From assembly GCA_964638715.1 (NCBI GenBank), contig CAZWZF010000007.1, forward strand, positions 1 to 64,000: DNA of 64,000 nucleotides. The letters are read 5' to 3'. The stretch is from JBAXQQ01 sp037131695 (GTDB lineage: Bacteria > Armatimonadota > Hebobacteria > CAIYQO01). The notes beneath the pieces are model-generated. The model was not told the origin of the DNA. It did no database searches and was given only the letters and a program-made list of their open reading frames with translations. Positions 18,524 through 26,122 of this stretch are shown one piece after another. The translations under genes and the position numbers were made by a program. The first letter of the stretch is position 1. Each line of letters starts with the position of its first letter.

Positions 18524-18560
18524 AGGTTTTTATTATGAATTCGAAAATGAGAATACTACC

Positions 18561-19688
18561 ATGCAATTAAATGAATTACGCTGGCAAGACCCAGCTACAA
18601 AAACATATTTGGGCAGTCCCAGTCTGGTGAGGCTTTCTGACGGGGTATTGCTGGCTGCCCACGACTATTTTGGCCCCGGCGCTCCTGTTAATCATGAAAA
18701 TGAGGAGCACCTTACCAGCGTCTATCGTTCTGTAGATGATGGACTAACCTGGCATAATCTGACCCACATTGCCAACGCATATTGGAGTACGCTGTTTGTG
18801 CATAATGGCGCGATATATCTGCTTGGATGTTCCCAGCAATATGGCTCTATTATCATTCGCCGCAGCGACGATGACGGTTGCACCTGGACACAACCGAAAG
18901 ACGCGCAAACAGGGTTGCTATTTAAAGGCGGCAGCTTTCATACCCCGCCAAATTACCACTGTGCCCCGGTACCTGTTCTGTATAAAGATGGACGAATTTA
19001 TCGCGCATTTGAAGATTGCGACCCCTGTGAATGGGGACGCGGGTTTCGCGCGGCAGTAATATCCGCGTCGGATGATGCCGATTTGCTGAATGCCGCAAAT
19101 TGGACTATGAGCAACAAACTGTCATTTGATCCGGCGTGGGTACCGGCTGATTGGGGAGCACTCTTTTGTCCGGGATGGCTGGAAGGGAATTGCGTTGAGA
19201 CGCCGGAAGGCGAAATATGGAACATTCTGCGTTTTAATTCCGACCCAATATCAGATAAAGCGGCAATAGTGAAAGTGAATGACAAAGGACGCCTGATATC
19301 ATTCGACCCAACTGCTGATTTTATTGACTTCCCCGGCGGAATGACCAAATTCACCATTCGCCGTGATGCAGTGACCGGGCTATATATAACTTTGTCTAAT
19401 CCCAACACAAATCTGTCACTTGGCGCATACCAGCGCAATCGGTTGTCATTATGCGTTTCAAAAGATTTACGGCACTGGCAGGAAAAGGTGGTGTTGATTG
19501 AAGACGATTCTAAGTTGGATGAAATGCAGTCGCGACAGTTGACCGGTTTTCAATATGTAGACTGGCAATTTGACGGTGATGATATAATTTACCTGGTACG
19601 CACATCCTACAACGGCGCCAATAACTTTCACGATTCAAACCGGATTACATTTCATAAATTGAACAATTTTCGAATAATGGTTCAGTAA
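18561..19688 (+). CDS. Sialidase-fold (Asp-box) protein
   Basis: The 375 residues form a six-bladed BNR propeller: Asp boxes SVDDGLTW and SDDDGCTW are clear and SKDLRHW is a degenerate third. The overall pattern (SPSLVRLSDGVLLAAHDYF at the start, alternating display of trypt/asp loops) matches 'exo-alpha-sialidase' annotated proteins. Whether it cleaves sialic acid is doubtful, as many such proteins in plant-polysaccharide loci act on other sugars. No signal peptide. It faces the AraC gene end to end (its stop is adjacent to the regulator's stop). Confidence 0.75.
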   Translation: MQLNELRWQDPATKTYLGSPSLVRLSDGVLLAAHDYFGPGAPVNHENEEHLTSVYRSVDDGLTWHNLTHIANAYWSTLFVHNGAIYLLGCSQQYGSIIIRRSDDDGCTWTQPKDAQTGLLFKGGSFHTPPNYHCAPVPVLYKDGRIYRAFEDCDPCEWGRGFRAAVISASDDADLLNAANWTMSNKLSFDPAWVPADWGALFCPGWLEGNCVETPEGEIWNILRFNSDPISDKAAIVKVNDKGRLISFDPTADFIDFPGGMTKFTIRRDAVTGLYITLSNPNTNLSLGAYQRNRLSLCVSKDLRHWQEKVVLIEDDSKLDEMQSRQLTGFQYVDWQFDGDDIIYLVRTSYNGANNFHDSNRITFHKLNNFRIMVQ

Positions 19689-20567
19689 TTAGAGTTTCTT
19701 TCGTCTATACTTCAACGGACTCATCCCCATACGTTTATGAAACATCCGAGAAAAATAGTTGCTGTCGATAAATCCAACCTGTTTTGCAACATTCGCGATT
19801 GGCATTGTTGGTTGTTCGGTAAGCAGTTTTGTGGCGCGGGTAAGACGAATGTTGAGCAGATATTCGATTGGTGATATCCCCAATGTTTCCTGAAAATGGC
19901 GAAGCAGTGTACGTTCTGATATATTGGCAATAGCTGTCAAATTGCCAAGTGTCACCTGTTTATCAAAATGTGTCTCCATATAATTTAATATTTCACCAAG
20001 CCAGAGCAACGGATGTAATGATATAGGACAGTTTGTATAATATTGACGCGACAGGAAGATTATTAATTGAGTAAATAGCGCGCAAGCATTCGTCCGGTAA
20101 CCAACTTCCTGACTCTCTAATTCTTTAGAAAGTTCAATAATTAAATGTTCTGCATGTGTAAACGCAGCCACCGGCAATTGACAATGCTGTGAGAAACGTC
20201 CCATCGCCTGTAATTTGGGTGCCAGTGTAAAAAGAGCCATAAATCCCGGTATTGCGTTTAATTCATTCCATGGGACAGGAAGTTTTTCTGGGTTATAAAT
20301 GACATTGTATAACCGTAACGGTGATGTTGAGTTAGTATAAGAATGAACAGTTTCGCCGGTAAGGACAAATATATCACCCATTCGTAAATCATACCTTTCT
20401 CCTGCGACCTCGTGAATACCATGTCCACCCTGTATTAACACAAGTTCGTGAAAATCATGTGTATGCGGTGGAAATTCCGGGTGAAGTGGATCATATCTCA
20501 CTGCCAGTGGAAAATCTGTCGGAAAATAATCTGCCGGGTTGAGTCGTATAGTATCATTATTGTTCAT
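19689..20567 (-). CDS. AraC-family regulator (cupin + double HTH)
   Basis: Residues about 25-110 are an AraC-type cupin (PPHTHDFHELVLIQGGHGIHEVAGERYDL), the effector-binding region. The C-terminal 100 residues contain two helix-turn-helix units: LGNLTAIANISERTLLRHFQETLGISPIEYL and the family signature VAKQVGFIDSNYFSRMFHKRMGMSP. It looks like a RhaS/AraC-type activator responding to a sugar. It is transcribed divergently from the pseudopilin gene at 20672, so it most likely controls that gene and the glycosidase array behind it. The same arrangement recurs at 34.3-36.5 kb. Confidence 0.9.
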   Translation of the reverse strand: MNNNDTIRLNPADYFPTDFPLAVRYDPLHPEFPPHTHDFHELVLIQGGHGIHEVAGERYDLRMGDIFVLTGETVHSYTNSTSPLRLYNVIYNPEKLPVPWNELNAIPGFMALFTLAPKLQAMGRFSQHCQLPVAAFTHAEHLIIELSKELESQEVGYRTNACALFTQLIIFLSRQYYTNCPISLHPLLWLGEILNYMETHFDKQVTLGNLTAIANISERTLLRHFQETLGISPIEYLLNIRLTRATKLLTEQPTMPIANVAKQVGFIDSNYFSRMFHKRMGMSPLKYRRKKL

Positions 20568-20598
20568 TATGGCGGGATTATCCAGAAAAATGGCGATA

Positions 20599-20628
20599 TT
20601 GTCAAGGTATTATGTGAAAAAATATGTT
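20599..20628 (+). promoter_or_regulatory. Putative promoter of the pseudopilin operon
   Basis: ttgtca (20599-20604) and tatgtt (20623-20628) are separated by 18 bp, in the short gap between the divergent AraC gene and the pseudopilin. An excellent Shine-Dalgarno aaaggagg (20659-20666) precedes the ATG at 20672. Confidence 0.4.
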
Positions 20629-20671
20629 ATGATAATAAAGTTCAATGTGCAAACCTTTAAAGGAGGTTAGT

Positions 20672-22231
20672 ATGCATAATCATTTTAATAATCGCGGCTT
20701 TACATTAATCGAGTTATTGGTCGTAATTGCCATTATTGCCATCCTCGCCACAATTCTGTTCCCCGTCTTTGCACGAGCGCGTGAGAAGGCACGGCAGACG
20801 ACGTGTATGAGCAATCAACGGCAGATTGCAGCCAGCATTCAGATGTATTGCCAGGACCATGAAGAGATTCTTCCTGCTGTTGATACTGTATGGAAAGATA
20901 TAAATGTAGACGCCGGAGTTCTCAATTGTCCTACCGCAGGTAAAAGTATTGTTAATGCTTATAAATATCGTCTTAATATCGCAGGTATATCGCTTGGTGA
21001 TACCACAATTTCAGATCCTTCCACCGCCTGGCTCACGGCAGATGGCGATACTGCCGGCAAGGTATCTTACCGGCATAGTAATGCGGCAGTGGTGAGTTTT
21101 CTGGATGGACATGTAGCCACCAGTACCGGACTTCCGAAAGATTATCAGTATCTATCCTTTGATGCAGCTACCAAACCTACCGGTATGACATTTACCGTGA
21201 CCAGTGAGAAAACTACCAGTCCCGGCCGGTATACGCTGGATACTGCACCGGCAAATACCTCTACCGGTGTGACAGCCTGGGCATACATGTCTACCGTCAC
21301 CAGTTCTACAGTATTGCATGTCGGTGATGCTATCTATGCGAAAATCGCTGGTGTTTCCCCTCCATCAAGTACCGTAGCCTGGTTCAATGTAAAGAAAAAT
21401 GGCACGCAAGTGACACAGTTCGGCATACATCAATCGTTAAACCAAATTTGGAGCAGTGGGGTCAATGGCGCCGTGACCGGCAACTGGCCGTTGAAAAATA
21501 ACGGAACGATAGTAAACTGGGTCGATGGTGATATTATCAGTTGTAAGATTGATGCTTCACGAATATCATATTTGAAAAATGGGAAGGAAATCGAATATTA
21601 TAATATCACCAGCACCAGTACGGATCAATTTACGATCTTCTGTTGTATATCCACAGCCGGTACTACGCTCACCTGCAGCAGCAGTTTTGGTTTTACAAAT
21701 ATCATTGCATCAAGTGATGTAATTGCATTAAGTGATGGAAGTTTCGAGAATGGCGTTAGCAATGCCACTCATTGGAAGGATATCAGTTCTGTGTGGAGCG
21801 GCAACTCGACGGTTATTTATGCGGCAAATACAATCGACCATATCGATGGAATGTCCGGGGGGTATGGCTTGCTGTTGGGTAACGCGCAACTGTCAACGGG
21901 ATTATCTCAAGATCTTCAGACGGCAGTGAATGCCGGCGAGACCATCTCTGTTTCTTTCTACAGCGCGAAGGCGAAAACAGCTTCCCCGAATGCGAATTTA
22001 AAAGCTGGCGGTACATTTGATGCCACATTTGATGTGGGCGGCACCAGTTATACCAGTAGTTATGATACGACAACCCTGACAGATAACAATGTGTGGCATG
22101 TTTATACTTTAAAGAAAACAATTACAAACTCCGGCAATCTGACAATACGATTTAAACAGACCTCACCCAATGCAACCAATGCGGTGTGGCTGGATAACGT
22201 CAGCAATGTAACGTGGGTTAAAAGTCAGTAA
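20672..22231 (+). CDS. Pseudopilin with H-X9-DG motif and C-terminal binding domains
   Basis: The type IV prepilin leader is clear: NNRGFTLIELL, with the peptidase site before F and Glu at +5, then one hydrophobic helix and FARAREKARQTTCMSNQRQI. The H-X9-DG motif appears as RHSNAAVVSFLDGH (about residue 140). After residue 160 come two beta-rich regions: a middle domain (about 165-355) and a jelly-roll-like C-terminal domain (about 360-519, starting DGSFENGVSNATHW) that resembles carbohydrate-binding modules. The protein would be processed by a prepilin peptidase and exposed outside. The start at 20672 is fixed by aaaggagg; it lies directly upstream of the glycosidase array. Confidence 0.8.
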   Translation: MHNHFNNRGFTLIELLVVIAIIAILATILFPVFARAREKARQTTCMSNQRQIAASIQMYCQDHEEILPAVDTVWKDINVDAGVLNCPTAGKSIVNAYKYRLNIAGISLGDTTISDPSTAWLTADGDTAGKVSYRHSNAAVVSFLDGHVATSTGLPKDYQYLSFDAATKPTGMTFTVTSEKTTSPGRYTLDTAPANTSTGVTAWAYMSTVTSSTVLHVGDAIYAKIAGVSPPSSTVAWFNVKKNGTQVTQFGIHQSLNQIWSSGVNGAVTGNWPLKNNGTIVNWVDGDIISCKIDASRISYLKNGKEIEYYNITSTSTDQFTIFCCISTAGTTLTCSSSFGFTNIIASSDVIALSDGSFENGVSNATHWKDISSVWSGNSTVIYAANTIDHIDGMSGGYGLLLGNAQLSTGLSQDLQTAVNAGETISVSFYSAKAKTASPNANLKAGGTFDATFDVGGTSYTSSYDTTTLTDNNVWHVYTLKKTITNSGNLTIRFKQTSPNATNAVWLDNVSNVTWVKSQ

Positions 22232-22363
22232 AATATCTCTGTAAAGTTTGATAATAAGTTTGGAACGTTGTCTTAGATGGCGTTCCATATTTATTTTGAT
22301 ATTATTGTGATTAACTTACCTGTATCAAGCTTAGTTATTACAACAAAAAATAAGGAAACAACC

Positions 22364-23485
22364 ATGAAAGCAAACAAAGCAAACTATGATATCGCCGCAT
22401 ATATCTGGCCATCATATACAGGCGACGAACCGCGCACCCGGATGTTCTGGCCGGAAGGCAACGGCGAATGGGAGACTGTTCGAAAGGCCACCGCTAAGTA
22501 TCCCGGTCACACCTGGCCGCGGCGACCGTTATGGGGTTATTGTAACGAGGCAGACTCATACGTGATGGAGATGCAGATTAATGCTGCCGCCGACCATGGA
22601 GTCAACGTTTTTATCTACGACTGGTACTGGTACGATGGTCGTCCGTTTCTTGAACAGTGCCTTAATAATGGTTATTTGAAAGCACGCAACAACGACCGGG
22701 TGAAGTTTTACCTGATGTGGGCCGACCATGACGTCACCCATCTCTGGGATAAACGTATATCGGATATCGAAGGGAATATCATCTGGCGCGCATCAGTGGA
22801 TCGACGTGAGTTTGAAACCATCGCGCTGCGGTTGATTGATAAATATTTCACCCATCCATCTTATTACACCATCAATGGCAAACCGGTATTTATGATATAT
22901 GATCTTAATAAGCTGGTCAGCGGCTTAGGCGGCGTGGCGCAGACCGCCGACGCGTTTGCCTGGTGGCAGGAGCAGGCGAAACAATCCGGTCTCAAAGGCA
23001 TTCATTTTCAACTTGCGAGTTGGGGCGTCAACGCGCTCAACCTGAGTGGAATCGACGCGGAAGCCGCCGCCACCCCCAATGAAACCGCCATACAGATAGG
23101 TTTTAACAGTCAGACACATTACCAGATGGTTCATTTCACCCATATTGACCGGGACTACGAGGAGATCATCCCGGACATGGTGAAGGAGTGGGCGTTGATG
23201 GATAAAAAATACGACATTCCTTATTTTCCACATGTTTCTTTAGGTTGGGATAATAATCCGCGTCATAATGAGTTTAAACCTGGTATAGTAAAAAATAACA
23301 CACCAGTGAATATACAAAAAGCGCTGGAACAGGCAAAGATGTATGTTGATAGTCATCCAAACCAACCACCGCTTATTACCATTAATAGTTGGAACGAGTG
23401 GACGGAAGCCAGCTATTTGCAACCAGATGACCTTTATGGTTATGGATATCTTGAAGCTGTGAAGAAGGTATTCGGTGAAGCGTAA
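22364..23485 (+). CDS. GH99-like / WbsX-type protein
   Basis: The 373-residue product has the WbsX/GH99-like TIM-barrel pattern: YIWPSYTGDEPRTRMFWPEGNGEWE near the start, DHGVNVFIYDWYWYDGRP with its acidic cluster, NGKPVFMIYD and the typical C-terminal ITINSWNEWTEASYLQPD. Relatives are annotated as glycosyltransferase WbsX or GH99-like (endo-mannosidase-type) enzymes. No signal peptide. The ATG at 22364 follows taagga; the longer upstream frame lacks a ribosome site. The stop overlaps the next start (TAATG), which begins the sialidase-fold array. Confidence 0.75.
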   Translation: MKANKANYDIAAYIWPSYTGDEPRTRMFWPEGNGEWETVRKATAKYPGHTWPRRPLWGYCNEADSYVMEMQINAAADHGVNVFIYDWYWYDGRPFLEQCLNNGYLKARNNDRVKFYLMWADHDVTHLWDKRISDIEGNIIWRASVDRREFETIALRLIDKYFTHPSYYTINGKPVFMIYDLNKLVSGLGGVAQTADAFAWWQEQAKQSGLKGIHFQLASWGVNALNLSGIDAEAAATPNETAIQIGFNSQTHYQMVHFTHIDRDYEEIIPDMVKEWALMDKKYDIPYFPHVSLGWDNNPRHNEFKPGIVKNNTPVNIQKALEQAKMYVDSHPNQPPLITINSWNEWTEASYLQPDDLYGYGYLEAVKKVFGEA

Positions 23486-24633
23486 TGATAAGCAAATCTT
23501 TGCTAAGTTCCACGTGGAACCCTAAACACACCGGCGACCTTGTGTTGGCGGAACTCGTCAATGTCTGCTCACCGCAGGTAAAGGGGGCGCACGACAGCGA
23601 TTGTGTCATTGTCGACGGTAAGGCATACATCGTCTATGAGGCTAATGATGTCCAGCCCGGTGAAGCACCGGATTGGTCGTTCGTATATGTCGCACTATCT
23701 GTGGTCGATGTCGCCTCCGGACGGGTGGAACAGGTCATCACCTTCGCTTCCTCGGAGATGCGGTGTGACAACGAGGTGTTACCGGTCGGCGCCTGCTTTG
23801 TCCCGCATTTGCTGCAAAAAGACGCACGGACACTCCGCTGTTTCTTTGCCAGTGAGGACTTTCGTGTCGGCTACGAGTCGCAGACCTGGTATCGCGACTA
23901 TGATCTAATCCAAGGCACCTTCGACGGCTGCATCTACCGGGCAGAAATCGAGACCGACCAGGGCATTTTTCCGCTGCAACCGCGGGCTTTTTATCAACAC
24001 GCGGTGGCCAAGGGATTCCGTGGCGAGGCGACGCAGCACGGGCTTTACCTGGTTGACGGTTTCAAGCACTTTGATGGCCGGGTCCATGCCGTGCTGAACA
24101 ATTTTCCCGGTGGCCAGCTTGCCTGGGCCGTGCTCAACACCACGCTGGACCGCTTCACCGTGCTGGGCGATTTCTTCCTTCCACATGAGGCTAAGCTCAC
24201 GGAAGCCGCGGTCAACCGCCTCCCCGACGGTTCGTGGCTGGCCATCTCGCGCCAGGAGAACCGCGACATGAACTACATGTTCGCCGCCAGCCCCGACGGC
24301 CGAAACTGGACGCCGCATGAATACCGCCCGCACGTAGTCAACGGTGCCAACTCCAAGCCGGTCTTCGAGTGCTTCGGCGGCGTTTACTATCTGGGCTGGA
24401 ACGAGGCCATGCAGATCAACGGCGCTCACCGCTCGGTCTTTAATCTCGATGTATCTTGCGACGGTATTCACTGGGAGCGCAAATACCGCTTCGAGACTGA
24501 CAAGTCGTTTCAATATCCCACATTACGCGAATCCAATGGAATCATTTACCTGACCGTCACCCAAGGTGACTACTCAGATAGCCGCAAGGAGCGGATTATG
24601 TTCGGGAAACTCGAAGAGCTGGAGAGTTTATGA
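23485..24633 (+). CDS. Sialidase-fold (BNR-like) protein
   Basis: A 382-residue beta-propeller with an Asp-box-like SPDGRNWTPHE and the degenerate SCDGIHWERK, and a repeated pattern of RLPDGSWLAISRQ. It looks like a sialidase-superfamily protein, though less typical than its neighbours. Start and stop overlap the flanking genes (TAATG before, ATGA after), so it is translationally coupled within the array. From here the sequence becomes clearly richer in G+C than the preceding genes. Substrate unknown; no signal peptide. Confidence 0.65.
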   Translation: MISKSLLSSTWNPKHTGDLVLAELVNVCSPQVKGAHDSDCVIVDGKAYIVYEANDVQPGEAPDWSFVYVALSVVDVASGRVEQVITFASSEMRCDNEVLPVGACFVPHLLQKDARTLRCFFASEDFRVGYESQTWYRDYDLIQGTFDGCIYRAEIETDQGIFPLQPRAFYQHAVAKGFRGEATQHGLYLVDGFKHFDGRVHAVLNNFPGGQLAWAVLNTTLDRFTVLGDFFLPHEAKLTEAAVNRLPDGSWLAISRQENRDMNYMFAASPDGRNWTPHEYRPHVVNGANSKPVFECFGGVYYLGWNEAMQINGAHRSVFNLDVSCDGIHWERKYRFETDKSFQYPTLRESNGIIYLTVTQGDYSDSRKERIMFGKLEELESL

Positions 24634-25856
24634 ATAATGACACGATACGACTGCTCGGGACATCAACTTCACCAGATAACCACATAGTGGAGCCTAATCT
24701 GTGGAAAGGGCGGGAGATGCCCGGCGAGTCGGGCATCCCGTTGCTCGATGGAGTGGCGTTCCATCTTATCAAGCCCTACGACTTCGCGGAGGACGGATAT
24801 CGTTTTCTGCATGGCGTGGCTGTAGCCTGGCACAAGGGGCGGTTATTCGCGTCCTTTGGTCATAACTGCGGTCCTGAAAACACTGCCACCGAGGAGGCAC
24901 GCGGACGAGTGAGCGACGACGGCGGAAACACCTGGGGGGATATTTTCACAATCGCGTCCGCTCCAGAGCTTGGAATCGCGGTGAGCCACGGGGTATTTTG
25001 TTCCCACCATGGCGAATTGTGGGCGTTCCATGGCGCCTACCGTGGCACCATGGAACAGGTCCATACGCGCGCCTACATACTGGATGAGGTGACCGGTCAA
25101 TGGCGGGAACGCGGCGTCATTGTGGAGGATGGGTTCTGGCCCTTGCAGGAACCTGTCCGCGTGGCGGACGGCAACTGGATCATGGCGGGCATTGCCGTGA
25201 GGGGGGATTGCCCAGCTGGTGGAATCCACCCGCCCGCTGTAGCCATCAGCCACGGTGATAACTTCGCCCGCTGGGACCTTATCGTCATCCCTTGCAATGC
25301 ATCGGGGACAGTCTGGGGGGAATCGACGGTATTCGTGGACGGTCGGCGGGTGGTGAACGTGGCGCGCTACGGGGAGGAACCCCGCGCCCTGATGGCGGTC
25401 AGCGAGGACTGCGGCCGTTCATGGAGCCTGTCAAAACCCAGCAACCTGACCATGACAACCAGCAAACCTTATTGCGGTACCTTGAGCGATGGGCGACACT
25501 ATCTGATAGGGACAACCATTGCAGATTGCGGAATGAGACGCGCACCACTCACCATTGCTCTATCGCGTCCCGGCGAGTCACTTTTCTCGTCCGTGTTCGC
25601 CATCCGCCACGCCGAGTGTATGGGATGGGCGGTAGAGTCGCATCCAAGCGCCAGCCTTAGCTACCCCTACGCAGTGGAACACGAAGGTAAACTGTACGTG
25701 GGCTACTCGAACAACGGCGGGAATGTCGGACGCGTCGGCGAGGGCCGGGAACTGTGGAACAACAACAGTGCCGAACTCGCCGTCATCCCAATTCAGGCAC
25801 TGGACATTTCTGAGCCCACGGAAATCCTGAAACACACAAGAAAGGTGACATTATGA
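24630..25856 (+). CDS. Sialidase-fold protein (exo-sialidase-like)
   Basis: A 408-residue propeller with Asp boxes SDDGGNTWGD (about residue 97) and SEDCGRSWSL (about 258). RFLHGVAVAWHKGRLFASFGHN at the N-terminus is the usual first blade. Relatives are labelled sialidase or BNR-repeat neuraminidase. It starts inside the stop of the preceding gene (ATGA) and ends inside the start of the next. No signal peptide. Together with 23485, 26119 and 28750 it forms a tandem of related propellers, probably arising by duplication or serial transfer. Confidence 0.75.
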   Translation: MNNDTIRLLGTSTSPDNHIVEPNLWKGREMPGESGIPLLDGVAFHLIKPYDFAEDGYRFLHGVAVAWHKGRLFASFGHNCGPENTATEEARGRVSDDGGNTWGDIFTIASAPELGIAVSHGVFCSHHGELWAFHGAYRGTMEQVHTRAYILDEVTGQWRERGVIVEDGFWPLQEPVRVADGNWIMAGIAVRGDCPAGGIHPPAVAISHGDNFARWDLIVIPCNASGTVWGESTVFVDGRRVVNVARYGEEPRALMAVSEDCGRSWSLSKPSNLTMTTSKPYCGTLSDGRHYLIGTTIADCGMRRAPLTIALSRPGESLFSSVFAIRHAECMGWAVESHPSASLSYPYAVEHEGKLYVGYSNNGGNVGRVGEGRELWNNNSAELAVIPIQALDISEPTEILKHTRKVTL

Positions 25857-26122
25857 CTGTATGCGCACAACCCATCAGTACCGGGACCTATGCGAAACTA
25901 TATCGGCGAACTCTCATCTTCGACGTACGGTCGCCTGACAAACTGGCGTGCGACACCACCTTGCGTCGGATGCCGGACGGCTCGTGGGTGATGGCCAGTG
26001 AGGATTCGGGGCGGACCTTGGGCAAACCGGTCCCCGCACCCGACCGACTGCACCGACATGCCGGTGGACCCGGACGTGACGACATGGCCGTTCCAACACA
26101 GTCAGGAGAACAACTGATATGA
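25853..26122 (+). pseudogene. Remnant of a sialidase-fold gene with internal deletion
   Basis: The 89-residue frame starts like its neighbours: TTLRRMPDGSWVMASEDSGRT is a propeller blade with an Asp box. After GRTLGK the translation turns low-complexity, while another frame reads DCTDMPVDPDVTTWPFQHSQENN, which looks more protein-like. I infer a gene whose middle was lost and whose 3' part is out of frame. Both ends still keep the ATGA overlaps with the flanking genes, so the fragment still couples translation across the array. Confidence 0.6.

Noticed and set aside
23905..24513. 202-codon open frame on the minus strand
   Set aside because: Shadow of the sialidase-fold gene; long only because the sequence is G+C-rich with few stops.
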